A stretch of DNA of 64,000 bases from Durusdinium trenchii (taxonomy: Eukaryota; Sar; Dinophyceae; Suessiales; Symbiodiniaceae). The translations under genes and the position numbers were made by a program. This document shows, in pieces, positions 30,947 to 41,733 of this stretch. The notes below the pieces were generated by a model. The model ran no database searches. It was not told the DNA's origin and worked only from the letters and a program-made list of their open reading frames with translations. Position 1 is the stretch's first letter. Every line of letters begins with the position of its first letter. Location: positions 384,413 to 448,412 of the forward strand of contig CAXAMN010023662.1 of the NCBI GenBank assembly GCA_963970005.1, given 5' to 3'.

Positions 30947-31058
30947 GCCACCCAGGTCTCCGCCACTCTGCCGGCCACCGAAGCCGCCGCCGCTCCGCAG
31001 GTGCCGGAGCTGGTGCGGCGCCTGGACCTGGCCATTGCTTCGCAGGACCGGGCGGCTG
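30947..31058 (+). CDS. Candidate host exon, unidentified gene
   Basis: A good acceptor (TTGCTCTTGAGCTCAG) opens ATQVSATLPATEAAAAPQVP then ELVRRLDLAIASQDRAA and meets a GTAGGC donor. It is Ala-rich, then an amphipathic helix. This is one of the cleaner exon candidates. Confidence 0.4.
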
Positions 31059-31767
31059 GTAGGCGTGACGTGGGGACGGAAGGAGTGGAGTGGAAGATGA
31101 AAGATCAGGGCAAAACGCACAGGGTTGGAGTTGGCAGAAAGCAGTGTGAAGACGGGATTGTTTGGGTACCCATTTTGGTTTTGCCTTTATAAGATACCTC
31201 ATGAGACATCATATAATTATGTGGGTGTTTGCTTGGAACATCAATTTCTTTCCATGACACAAAACATCGTTAGTCCAACACTAGGGTTGGAAGATTCTTG
31301 TTTGCAGTGTCCTGTTTGCTTATTTGCTTGCTCGGGATGCAGATGGCCCTTTTGTTGGGCCGTGTTTTGCTTCCATAGAGCTGACAACCGGTCGTGGCAG
31401 AGAAACATATATTATATGTCTCCATCCCAAGGCACACATAACCTGCATGATGTGTGTTTTTTTGGCCATCTACTTGGGAGACCTGATGCAGACGACTACT
31501 TGTTCATTTGCATCACAAGAAATTGGCTTACGATGGTTTAAAGCATGTTTAGAATTGTGTTCTTTCCGTGTCTTCTGCGGTTCATGGTGTTTTCTATAGT
31601 GTTCTAATGTGTTCTATGAAGTTTTTCTTCATTTCAGTGATTCTTTCATCGAGTGTCCATGAGGCCCCTGGCGTCCGCCCCTTGCGTCCGCCCCGGTGCC
31701 TCCAGAGGGGCATAACTGGTTGACCGATCGGGCGATTCAGTCACCGTCGTTTTTGGCAATATATAGT

Positions 31768-31830
31768 CATGGGGGAGTTATGGGGGCCAGGGGAGGGCCA
31801 GTTCATGGGGGTACCCATAACTCCCCCATG
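31768..31830. repeat. Perfect 17-bp inverted repeat (hairpin)
   Basis: CATGGGGGAGTTATGGG at 31768-31784 and its exact complement at 31814-31830 face each other across 29 bp; both arms are flanked by ATATAG-type sequence. It is a small fold-back, possibly a MITE remnant. Confidence 0.8.
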
Positions 31831-31977
31831 ATATAGTTATAGCGATATATGATTGATATGTGTAGTTTTTGTGTTTATACTGATGTAGTCTCGTGCACTA
31901 TACTGTACATTCCGCGATGTAGGGTGTCCTCTTCTCCTCATGGAGATGTTTGTTCACCCTGGCGCCCCGGTCGAAGG

Positions 31978-32099
31978 GAAAAACCTCGAAAGTCCTCCAG
32001 GAGCTGAGCTGAGCACAGTTCTCGCACGGCTTCGGTGGCGTTTTGGCAGCGTGGCACTCCCGAGTGGGCGTTTTGGCAGACGAGCAGAAGATCTGCTCG
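31978..32099 (+). CDS. Candidate host exon, unidentified gene
   Basis: The frame contains ESPPGAELSTVLARLRWRFG and FGRRAEDLL and ends before a GTGTTG donor. The acceptor (TCGAAG) is weak. Confidence 0.25.
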
Positions 32100-34314
32100 G
32101 TGTTGTATCATTGAATTATGCAATCCACTGCTTAGCTTGAGTTTGCATGACATTCGGGCTGAGTAGAAGTAAGAAAGTAAGATGCTGGTGATGAGAAGGA
32201 TGGTTGGCCCTCGGTTCTTGCACATTGCACGGATGAAATTAAATTGGTTTGCTGCGCCGGGCACAGATTTCCTGGCTACTTTCTGACGGGTCAGCTGTGT
32301 GCAACTGCTGTGCAGCTACTGTATGGCAGGTAATCCGGTGAACTAGAGATCACAGAAAAGTCGAGTGGATCATTGTTGCACATTCAAGTTTCCTTACCCA
32401 GAGCCACGGCTCCGTGTACAATTTGCAGTGAGCACTCCTGACTGAGCATGTAATTCGAGCAGGTTGCTGTGATTTGAAATTCGTATGAGACGCTGACTTC
32501 ATGTCGCAAGCTTCGGAATTTGCTCAAGATACATGTTGCATCTTGTTGCTTGCTTTTCAACAGGACGCAGAGACATTGCCCCTTTAGGGGTCCGGTTCTT
32601 CTTTGGAGTCGCAGTGGGGTAGACGTACTCTCACGACAGCCCACGGTTGGGGCCTGGGGTTCGTGTGATGGAATGGGGTTCCGTTGGCCCATCGCGGTTT
32701 ATTCTTCCATAGCCTGTTTTGAAGGATGGAAGACTGGAATAGTAAGTTGCTTTTTCAGCAAACTTGCTTGTGGAAATGTTATCCGATCTTTGTTGCATTG
32801 CCAGTGGTTCTCCTTGAGCTACCTAAACTCTTGAGCCTTCTTTTAGGCTGAGGCCTTGGACTCCGACCTCAGAACTTCTGTCACCTTAAATTCAATCGAA
32901 TGCAAGAAATGGTCCCAAACAGGTTTTCAAGGGAGTAGTGCACCAGCACAGCCAGCACAGTGTTTTTTGTTTATATGATGTTATGCATGAATTGTTCCGG
33001 GTGATGGAACAATATAAGGGTTTGGACTTTGGGCCCCTTGCGGAAACAAGTCAGAAAGACAAAGCATTCCAGTGCTCAGCCAGCAGTTCCATTTATTTGA
33101 GATCCTTGCTTAGCTTATAGCCTTTGGCTGAGCTCGTGTTGCAACTTGTCCTTTGGTTTCCTTTCAAAAAGCAAGTCCTAGACCAGACTTTGTGGAATTG
33201 CTTTAGCGTGGTATTTGATATATATTCACTCCCCTACAATTGTTTTGCTAGAAAGGGGCGTATCACGCTAATCAATACCTCACATGGTATCTCTAATCAA
33301 TACCTCACGTACTGGACTGCGATAGGGAGAGGACAGAGTCTCACAGAAGATTGAGTGTCATCACTAAATGTTGGCAAACATGACCCCCTCAAGCCAGTTG
33401 CCACCATCATCGTGGTCAACCAGTGCTTTCTGTTGACTAAAGAAAACAGAGTTGGACACCGAAGTGTTTCCTGATGCTTCGTGATGGCGGCAGATGACCA
33501 GTAGCTCCCAAATAAGCCTCATTCGTCGTTTGGTGCCCCATCTCAGCAGAAGCCCTCCCGCTTATATGTACTGTTCATGGCAAGTATCATCATGAATCTC
33601 AAATGGAAAGGAAACAGCAATAGTCACTGTGTTTGGACAGAGCATGACCAATTCCAACGGAAAACTTTGGGAATCTTGTGGATTTGGTTCGTTCAACTTG
33701 TTAAAGATCAACAGGAGGTAACCTCAAACAAGAGATGACTCTCTTCACTAGCGTGACCTCGAGTTGGACGGATTTTTCGATCGCAACCCGACTCCGCAGG
33801 TGGAACAGAGACCCTGTCTGTACTCTTAGAAGAAACAAGTAGTGCTAGTAGTCTACTAGTAATTAGTAGTCACCACTTCCATCTGAATTCAACAATTTAA
33901 GGATGCCCCATTCACCAACCCACCCAAAACATCCCAAAACCTCGATTTCGGCCGCCTGTTTCACGCGCTTCATGGTTCGTGCGCCCATGATATGCCGCCC
34001 CCACCGCGGTGTCCATGGTCTCGCCGCATCTCCGCCGCGACCTGCGTTTGCTGGCCAGCGCCTTTGGACGTGCGAGCGTCGGGTCTGGCCTGGAGGAGAG
34101 AGCTCAATGACTGCAAGAGAGAGCGGTGAGCGACCAGAGTGACTGCTGCAGGTGGGGCTTTTGAGAAGGCGCCTCAAGCTACAAGGCACTATATAACTAC
34201 GTTTTTAGAACTACTATAACTAAATTCTATCTGCATTATATATGTTTTGGCTATAGCTCTAGCTTTAAGACTGGCCAAGGTGTGACAGAAGCATGTATGT
34301 AAAATAGTTTTATT
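32100..34314. other. Intron or intergenic; one ambiguous island
   Basis: The GC-rich island 33930-34135 is open in several frames on + (one reads SPHLRRDLRLLASAFGRASV, another ends at a GTGAGC donor); no choice was possible. A 16-bp tandem (CTAATCAATACCTCAC) occurs twice at 33268-33308. The rest shows nothing. Confidence 0.4.
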
Positions 34315-34324
34315 TGTATGGTTT

Positions 34325-34690
34325 GGTTATGGTTTTGATATGATTTGCTGTTATGGCTTTGTTATGGTTTCTTAAGTTAGTGGTTTTCTGCTCATGATTT
34401 TGTTATGGTTTTGATATGATTTGTTGATATGGAAAAGGCAAACCATATCAAAATCATAACACAACCATAAGCCTTACACTTTTCTTATATTTTTTTAAAT
34501 GGTTTTCTTATGGTCCAGCCACCCAAGCCCTCCCCCCACAAGGGAACCTTTCTTCCAAGCCCCTGGCCCACTCAAAAGCCTTCTGGTAGCCTTTCCAGGG
34601 CCTGGAATCCTGGAACCTGCCTCCGTCCCTCGCAAAAGGAAAACCATATCAAAATCATAACCTCCAACCATATCAAAACCATAACAAAAC
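34325..34690. repeat. AT-rich fold-back repeat
   Basis: TTATGGTTTTGATATGATTT occurs twice (34327 and 34403) and its near-complements occur at 34439-34460 and at 34641-34690. The two halves can fold back on each other around a GC-richer centre (34510-34640). Probable non-autonomous fold-back element; borders not defined. Confidence 0.6.
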
Positions 34691-35442
34691 TAAAACAACT
34701 CAACCCCCAAAACTGGCCTGTTACATGTTTAGCCAGTCATAACTCTAGCTTAATTGTTGAGGTCACCAAGATCCCATGATCTCATCTCATGCATGAATAA
34801 TCTGAATGAACGTGTGGGAAAAAGATTGCATCATTTGAAATGTGAGTGATTGTTGTTGTGATTGACCATGTATTACTAATTCGGTGCATTTGTCGGGGGC
34901 GAGAGCCTATGGCGTGAGGAAGAGGAAACAGATTGACAATGTTTTTCCATGACCCATATCGAAATATTCCGAAGTCCAAACCTCATCCCAGCCACGCATT
35001 CGTACTTGTCAGAATTTAATGTTTGCAATTGCAGGGGCTCACCATTAGCTTCTTTATGCGTCTGTTGTTTTTCCTTTCACATCCATTGCCACCTACATGG
35101 TGTTAAACAATGGAGGGCCACTTGGACCATCTTCCAGGGCTAGTCTGTCGAATCTTCCACCCACCGAACACGACCGAACACCGAACACCGGCACCGGCAC
35201 CAAAAGTCCACAGCGGACAGCTGCGATGCTTCGATGTCCAAGCTCAATTTAGTTGACAGAAGTGAGGAATAGGGTTTAGGCTTCCCCACGTCTTTTTCGC
35301 CTGATTCGAAGAAGCCCACCTTCTAGGTGCCATGTTCGCATGGTTTTCTTCGGCTTTTCGCATCTGTTCGCCCAAGTAAAGCTGCACCGCTTCGCCCCAG
35401 TGGAGGAGCTGAAAACCCGCCCCCCGAGGGCCGACCCGCAAG

Positions 35443-35560
35443 TCCTCGCCTGAGGAGCTCTTTGAGCCCTTGCTCCGGGAGTCCTCTCAGCGTGCCACGG
35501 CCACGCTGGCGCACCTCTGCCGAGAGCTGCACGGCGCGGCGACGGCCGTGTCACGGACGG
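35443..35560 (+). CDS. Candidate host exon, helical
   Basis: After CGCAAG the frame reads SPEELFEPLLRESSQRATAT then AHLCRELHGAATAVSRT and meets a GTGACC donor. The same frame stays open to a TAG at 35662-35664. It is a strongly amphipathic helix. It may belong to the SET-domain gene downstream or to a separate gene. Confidence 0.35.
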
Positions 35561-35941
35561 GTGACCAGCTCGGCGATGGCAGGCGCGGCGGTGGCACGGC
35601 GGGGAGGGAGGGGATCCCGCGCCGGCGCCGGCCCGAGAAGCGCTTAGAAGCACTGAGGGATTAGGAGAAATGGAATGTCCAGAGGTTTCAACCTGGAGAA
35701 AAGGGCGACCGAGTCGAGTTTAGGAGGTGTTTCGAGTGTTGGACGGGCCTGAACGCAAGCTGATCTGTGACGAATTTCAAAGATATATCGAGCAAAGATA
35801 TCATAGCATATCATAGCCATTCGCCCAAGACTGAGGTCCTTCCTTCCCAAGTCCTTCTCTCCAAAACCTCGTTTTGTTGGCCTACCTCGTTTCGTTGTAC
35901 ATTTGTGCTTCACTTCTGCTGGTGACCAGATGTGACCAGCA

Positions 35942-36037
35942 GCAAACTATTGCCAGTCGTCCTGGTCCTCGGTTTCCGAGGATCATCCTCAAGCTGGGCG
36001 TCTCGCCGGTGACCAACCTGGGCATTTTCACCGCGAC
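35942..36037 (+). CDS. SETD9-like SET-domain gene, candidate exon A
   Basis: The frame reads ASRPGPRFPRIILKLGVSPV then TNLGIFTAT and meets a GC donor (GCTTGG). Joined to the next candidate exon it gives G-I-F-T-A followed by SLKRGQLACFYPG, which matches the spacing of the SET-domain start in SETD9-type proteins (G-V-F, about 12 residues, then YPG). The acceptor could be CCAG at 35940 or one slightly upstream. Confidence 0.4.
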
Positions 36038-36559
36038 GCTTGGAGAAGGGAGAAAAGAGCGACGCTTTGCGCTCACCTGTGGTGTTGCAGTCGCTCAACG
36101 ATGGAATCAATGTCAAAACATGTCAAAACCGTTGAAGATTCAAAGCATTATTCTCATCCAGAGGCTTTTGTGGCCTAAAACAGAAACAGCCTTTATTGGA
36201 GGTTCCTGCAAAAGTACTTGAATAGTGCCTTGAAGATATCCTGAATCTGGCCATGTTGGCCAAACGCAGATCGCCGGTTGTGCAATTCGGTTCAATGCAC
36301 TGCGTGTTTTCAAGCCATGCTTCGTGGGGCATTCGCTGGCTCCGTTGCTCATGCAACACTGAGACACCATGCAACACTGGCTCCGTGTGTCGCGGCCACG
36401 GAAATGAAGGCATGTATTAAGCAACTCATGGATTTGGCATTTAGTATTTAGGGTACGAATGTGAACAACAGTTTGGGAACGGGATAGAGGGTGCTGGACT
36501 CACACACAAGCCGCTGGGAGCCTCACTCTTCACTTCCAGATGTTCCAAGTGAAAGCAAG

Positions 36560-36703
36560 GACCTCGCTGAAGCGCGGGCAGCTGGCGTGCTTCTACCCCG
36601 GGCGCATCTTCACAGATGATCACCTGCCACCAGGTGATCAGCTCTTTACCAATGAGTATGAGGGTGTGCACCTGGACAGTGCGGGCTATGATGGGGGGCA
36701 TCA
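36560..36703 (+). CDS. SETD9-like SET-domain gene, candidate exon B
   Basis: After AAGCAAG the frame reads TSLKRGQLACFYPGRIFTDD then QLFTNEYEGVHLDSAGYDGG. YPG followed by an N-x-Y-x-x-G-V-x-L/I-D segment is characteristic of the SETD9-like SET family of protein lysine methyltransferases. The 3' edge is uncertain: donors GTGGCT at 36704, GCTGAA just after, or GTGCGG upstream are possible. Confidence 0.4.
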
Positions 36704-38481
36704 GAGTGGCTGAAAAGAGGGTGATGGACGATGGGGGATGATGAGCAAGCGTATGTGAACTGGTGGATCAGCCAGGCGAACCCAGCTGTAGATTTATTGA
36801 TTTGTTGGTGTAGAACGGGTAATTACAACGGTAGACCATGAGAAGGACCTGGACATTGATCTTGTGTTAGCACCAGACTAGACAGCACTGTGGAGGTCCA
36901 AGGAAGTCCCGATGTTGTGTCCAAGGAAGGCCAGGCTGATGGACATGTTGGCTCGTTCACCTCGGGTGAAGGAATGAAGATGAAGTATCAGTATATGAAA
37001 GATGCCGGGAGTTCCTCATCAGACTCCTGTGTTGCAAAGCTTTGCGTTCGAAGGATGATGGTTGGTGAAACGTTCAATAGGCGATGGATTGAGCATGAGG
37101 GAATTGGATGGTCTTCATACGGTTATGGTCAGTTGTGGGCAACAACCCTAACTGGGTAGTGTAGTGGTGCTGTTGTAGACGCGTGTGACGAAACGTTCAA
37201 CCACGGACACCGGTGACGGGCATCCCGCGGCGGTGACGATGCCTTTCAGGACGGCAAGGGATGGTTTCCAGCAGCGTGGCGCCCCGATCCTGCGCTGCAA
37301 GGCCGTGAGCCAATCTTGTGGTTCCTCAGATGTTTACCTGTGGGCTGTTGGGGATGGCTATATAAGTTGGCAGTGGGACAGTCTATAGTTTTGCTGAGGG
37401 ACGGTCGTGGTCGTAGATATATAAGCGGCTCCGCGCAGTGCAGTTGCATGTTTTCTGCCGTGCGCAGAACCTTTGAGAAAGAATGACACCAGTGGGGTGT
37501 GTGCATCAATGGCTTCACTGTAGATCGCTTTTGGGTCTTTGGTGATTCCCTTCTTCCTCTCCAAGTCTTGGGAGTTTCTAGGCTATGCAGCCACTGGTCA
37601 GGTGGGTCTGTGTGGGTCTAGCCATGACCCCCAAAACCGGCCAGGTCCATTGCAGTTTTGTCATTTATGTGGATGAGCAATGATGTTGACAATGGATCAA
37701 TAAGAGTGCCTTTCGGCCTGGAGATGTCAAGCCATTCAGATGGTTCCTGTAATGGGTCAACTGCCAACCATTGGCAACATCACAAAGGAACTTTGGAGGG
37801 TTAGACATGGTTTCATGAATGGACGCCTCGAGCGGGGGAAACGGCGCTGAGAAGGGGGAACCAAGGGTTCCTGTCATTGTTCCCAGACATTTGCATCATT
37901 TGCCAAGTGAGCACGGGAACCAGAACCAGCAGAGTTTGTCCACTTCAGTAGGAGGCCTGTTTTACCTTGATTTAGTGATTAGGGAACGTTGTACTCCCAT
38001 GTGCAGTGTAGTCTCCGATTCACCAAACAGCAATTATATAGTGCCTGTAGTGACTCCTCACTCCATAATCGATAGGCCCTCAACTCCAGCTCCTGCGCAT
38101 TGGAGAACGTTTTCCTCCAATCTTCAGCGAAGATTTCCAGCTTGTTCGGAGACGGGGGCCCCTTGCATCACGTCTGGCCGAACGCGTTCTCCATGTCCTA
38201 GACCGAGACGGAATCCGAGGACGGGAATAGCACGGTTGCGGTCGGGGTGTGACGGGTGTGACTCCAAAACCATCCAAAACAGATTCCGTCAGGGACCACT
38301 AGAAGATACTCTTAGCATCTCTTAGCATTTGCAAGACTGTGGGCCTCTCGCAATGATCTAAATGTGGGGATGAGTCAAAACCAAACGAGCCCCGGTCCAC
38401 CCATGAGTCGCGAATGACCTTCCGGTTGGGATGCGCTCGTCTCCCTGGTCGGTCTGGACTGGTGGTCTCGGTCTCGCCCAG

Positions 38482-38566
38482 TCAGCCGACGGATCGATCG
38501 ACATCGAAGCGCCGAGGCATGGGAACCGCTTGGCCGTAGGGAATCTGCTGAACCACCCGGCCAAAG
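38482..38566 (+). CDS. SETD9-like SET-domain gene, candidate exon C
   Basis: A GCCCAG acceptor opens SADGSIDIEAPRHGNRLAVG then NLLNHPAKG. N-x-L-A-V-G-x-x-x-N-H is the expected SET core (NHS/NN-like motif near the SAM pocket). A GC donor (GCCAGC) fits at 38567; a GT donor at 38582 is an alternative. An exon between B and C may be missing. Confidence 0.4.
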
Positions 38567-39368
38567 GCCAGCTGTGCCATGGTCAGGATCGGTTTGTGGA
38601 AAACCGTCCGGGACGGGAAACGAGGGACGGTGTTGGGCCGCCGGCCTTCGCATGAGAAAATCAGAGGTGGTCAGAAGATATCAAACTCATGTGGCAGTGG
38701 TTGACCACCGAATGAACAGATTCCTCTGTAAGAGATGTTAACCTTCCCTTCCATGGTTTCGCCCCCAAAAACCGCCCCTTGGAGGTTCGTGTTAATTTTT
38801 TGGGGGCGCCTTCCATCCGACCTGAATCATGTTGAAGTTGAAATACCCAAAAGGACGCAAAGGGGGACGCTGTCTCCATGGGTTCTTTTTTGCCTCCGCA
38901 ATGCTGTAAATGTTGACTAGACCTTGGAGCAAGCCTCAAATGCGGGTTTTCAGGAGGTCCCATTTACGTAAATTTACCAGGGATACACTTGTCAGTGTTA
39001 GACTTATGGTCTAGAATTTGGAGTTCATAGGTCTTTCTTTGGCAGGGGTCAGTGGTTTCTTTGTTTGCATGGTGTTGTAAGGGTAGAATAATGACATGCG
39101 TTGTCAGTATATATTCATGCATGTTCCCCGGTGATGCTGAGCTCGTCACCATCAAGTATCATTCGTTCTCTTGTCGTGTTTTTCTTATTTGTTTTCACAT
39201 CGTCTCCATGTCCATCACAGTGACAAGCTGCACAGCCGAACCGCACCCGTTTCACATGGAACTAGAGCGCGGGGCGACCGACCACGCCGGCCGCGCTCTC
39301 GTCTTCGTGGGGCGCCAAGGCCCAACGTGGTGCCGAGTCTGGGCGGTGTAAATGGAGACGGATCGGCA
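38567..39368. other. Intron-like; one small ambiguous island
   Basis: 39235-39350 is GC-rich, follows a CACAG acceptor and precedes a GTGTAA donor, with two open frames. It could be another exon of the same gene. The rest shows nothing. Confidence 0.35.
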
Positions 39369-39454
39369 CCAGGAGTCACAAAGGGATGCCTATTGGAGGA
39401 TAGGGTGCCCATTATCCACTCGCAGACTAAAGACCACCCCTTTGTGACTCCTGG
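39369..39454. mobile_element. Short MITE, deletion derivative of the 63.2-kb element
   Basis: 86 bp with terminal inverted repeats CCAGGAGTCACAAAGGG (17 bp perfect, then one mismatch, then TG). Its left half matches the left end of the 646-bp element at 63220-63865 and its right half matches the right end, joined at CCCATTATCCACTC. It is therefore an internally deleted copy. No clear target duplication. Confidence 0.75.
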
Positions 39455-39950
39455 TAGACGACTGCAAACTGCCCCTCTCCCCCGTGTGATGCGAGTGTTC
39501 CTGCCGTTTCCGACGATGCTCCACAAGGGCAGGTCAATGTGTAATATTTCTTGACTGTTGAAACCTTCAAAACTTTTGTGAAGCCCGTCAGAATGTTAAG
39601 CTGGTGTTTCCCCATTTGTTCCTTTTGGTTTGCCTTTTGATGGTTGCATGTCATTTGTTCTTGTTGGTTTGAACTGAGTGGCCTCCGAAACAGCTTCGGT
39701 CACAACCCTATCTCATTGTCCTTTCCTCTTATATAGTTCTTTCGCTGTTGTGTTGTTCTGTTTTGTTCTCTTGAGCTATTTTTCCTGCCTGGTTTCGTCC
39801 TTCCAATCATTTGTTTGCCAGCTCTCTCTATCTCTCTCTTTCATTCTCATCACTTTGCAGTGAGCTGTGCTCGACACGCACACGAACGATCGGATTCTCC
39901 ATGCCATTATATGAGACCTCATACCTCGCCTCCGACGGGCGGGCGGTAAG

Positions 39951-40153
39951 GTCGCGCCCGCAAACCGTCCACCCTCGGTCGGTCTGAGGATGATCTTCCG
40001 CTGGCCCAGCTGGGACGAACTCCATGAAACCAGCCCGGCTTTTTGGGCGCGGCTGATTCCACACGTGGTGATGAGCGCTGGCAGGCGAGCTTCGCGTTTG
40101 AATCCCCGGTGCCGAATCGACGCGGTTCAGCAGCAATTCGCCGCGGTTCTCCG
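39951..40153 (+). CDS. Host exon, left part, split by Copia-B
   Basis: One + frame reads through this stretch (MIFRWPSWDELHETSPAFWA, then RIDAVQQQFAAVL) and, when Copia-B plus one CTCCG copy are removed, continues into 48755-48812 (TRGVTGFSTRWSRAEG). The open frame across the repaired junction supports a coding exon hit by the transposon. It lies where the SETD9-like gene would need its region after the NH motif, but that assignment is weak and the intron phase with exon C does not fit simply. Another frame is also open here. Confidence 0.35.
40149..40153. repeat. Target-site duplication of Copia-B, left copy
   Basis: CTCCG directly before the left LTR, repeated at 48750-48754. Confidence 0.85.
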
Positions 40154-40324
40154 CGCGTGACCACAAAAGGTCTTTTTGAGCTCCTTAAAGAAAGGCTTCG
40201 GTGTTCGAGTCTCAAACTTGGTACACTTCGGATTTGTGCACCTCACCTAGAAAAACCTTGGTACACTTTTCGTGCACTTCAAACCTCAAAAGTTCGGTAC
40301 ACTTCTCGCTTTTGTGCACCGGCA
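40154..40324 (-). repeat. Copia-B 3' LTR
   Basis: 171 bp, differing from 48579-48749 only at one position (TGTTCGAG here, TGTGCGAG there). On the sense strand it begins TGCCGGTGCAC and ends GGTCACGCG. It contains three degenerate internal units, each pairing GGTACACTT with GTGCAC. Confidence 0.93.
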
Positions 40325-40340
40325 CTCCCCCTCCACCATC
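40325..40340 (-). other. Copia-B polypurine tract
   Basis: On the sense strand GATGGTGGAGGGGGAG precedes the 3' LTR. The last seven bases (GGGGGAG) are identical to those in Copia-A. Confidence 0.7.
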
Positions 40341-40378
40341 TTGGTGGACTTCGGTGCTCTGTTCAGCTCAAGCCTCTC

Positions 40379-41488
40379 TCACTTCGTCTTAAACAGGGTG
40401 TAGCCCCACCAAAGGTCTAAGTGGCACCCCTTCTTTCCATTCCTCTCGTCCATGAGGATCGTCTTCCTTTTGGAGTTCAGGTGCCACGCCACCGTCATTC
40501 TCCACTGGGTCCACTCCTCTTCGAGCAAAGTCTTGGCCTCGAAGTCATACAGCTTCTTCCTTTCCTGGTAGTGGACCCGGATGCCGATCTTCTTTCCTCC
40601 ATCATGGTCGATCAGGTAGTCCCAGGAGTCCTTGGCCGCAGTCCGTCGCGGCGGGGTGGAGATGACCTTCAGCACGGCATCATTGATGAAGCCCCTCTGG
40701 AATCCTGGGGATCTCAAATAATCCCACATTTCTTCCTCATGGCACCACTTCCCAAGCACGATGCCCTTCTCTACTGTCGTGACCAGCCGCAGCGGCTCCA
40801 CCCTCGGTAGCCTTCCCTGCTGACGTTCTTCTGGTGGTTGATCTCCTTCTTGGGGTGGTGCTTCATCTCCTCCACTTCCACGAGCTCCGAAGTCGATGCC
40901 CTGCGTCGGTCCCCGACCATCTCCCGGGTCATGTGCGACGAAGTGCACCCCTTCTGAGTCCATCATCACCCATGTGCCACCATGGTTCCGCTGTGGTCCT
41001 CGTCTGACCATAGATCGGTCCCAGGCGCTCAAGCCCAAGCCCAGATTCCTGCGGCGTCTCTCCTCTGCCTCAGCATCGTAGGCTCCTCGACACCATAGTT
41101 CGGAATCGGGTACTCGATGGTCTCCGGCGACTTCTTGGTGTTCATGAGATAGCCCCCCACCAGTGTCCTCTTCGGTCTGGATGCTTCTGTCCTCAGTCGC
41201 TTCACCTCGTCCTCTTCCGACTCGCAGCGTCCTGATGGAGATTCGGTCCACTGGATTCCTGGTTCCCAGTTCTTGGCATTGGTAGAGGGGGTCATCCGGC
41301 TCTGCCCAGGGATACATCTCCTCATGCCCAGAGTATCCGAACCCTCTCGAGCCCCTGGTCGTGTCGGTCAAATTCTCGACACTGTTGACCCCCACCTCCA
41401 GGATCTTCTCGATCACCAGCTGTGCAACCCGGTCGCCCTTGTAGATGAAGAGGTCCTCGTCGCTCCAATTTCGAAGGAGCACTTTCAC
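40379..41488 (-). CDS. Copia-B C-terminal region: end of dUTPase plus unknown domain
   Basis: This 369-codon frame continues the dUTPase begun upstream in another frame: VKVLLRN (end of motif 3), GDRVAQLVIEKI (motif 4) and RGSRGFGYSGH (Gly-rich motif 5). About 300 further residues have no recognised family. They include an acidic/Gln-rich linker and a Trp/Tyr/Lys-rich end (LIDHDGGKKIGIRVHYQERK, WTQWRMTVAWHLN). The frame ends just before the 3' LTR, so this region is part of the element and not host sequence. The annotated ATG is unlikely to be a real start. Confidence 0.75.
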   Translation of the reverse strand: MKVLLRNWSDEDLFIYKGDRVAQLVIEKILEVGVNSVENLTDTTRGSRGFGYSGHEEMYPWAEPDDPLYQCQELGTRNPVDRISIRTLRVGRGRGEATEDRSIQTEEDTGGGLSHEHQEVAGDHRVPDSELWCRGAYDAEAEERRRRNLGLGLSAWDRSMVRRGPQRNHGGTWVMMDSEGVHFVAHDPGDGRGPTQGIDFGARGSGGDEAPPQEGDQPPEERQQGRLPRVEPLRLVTTVEKGIVLGKWCHEEEMWDYLRSPGFQRGFINDAVLKVISTPPRRTAAKDSWDYLIDHDGGKKIGIRVHYQERKKLYDFEAKTLLEEEWTQWRMTVAWHLNSKRKTILMDERNGKKGCHLDLWWGYTLFKTK

Positions 41489-41733
41489 TTCGCCTCGGAA
41501 GTCACGATCAATGACCCGGCCCCAGTTTCAATCCCTCTGATGGCCAGACTTGACCTTGGAGCCACTCTGCCATACGTCCCGGGAGGGAGCTCAATCGCAA
41601 TGCCTGTCTTCACTAAGACACTATCACCAGATGGGACCATCGTCTCAATGACCGAGTATAGGTCCAGTCCGGCTGCCTGTTCCGAACCGCGAGTGGGTAG
41701 TCGAGCCTCCGGGTGGATGAGTTTCACCTTCAG
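41318..41733 (-). other. dUTPase domain spanning a frame break
   Basis: Motif 1 AAGLDLYS, motif 2 GRVAPRSSL and motif 3 GIETGAG lie in the upstream frame. VIDRDFRGEVKVLL, motif 4 and motif 5 lie in the frame shifted by -1. The switch occurs around 41514-41519 at GGGGCCGGGTCATT. All five trimeric-dUTPase motifs are present, including the catalytic Asp of VIDRD. Such enzymes hydrolyse dUTP and limit uracil in newly made cDNA; betaretroviruses and non-primate lentiviruses carry them. No canonical slippery heptamer is seen, so a one-base deletion is the simplest reading. Confidence 0.85.

Noticed and set aside
41510-41520. Programmed -1 frameshift site
   Set aside because: No heptameric slippery sequence; a one-base deletion is simpler. 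Kept only as a point to check.
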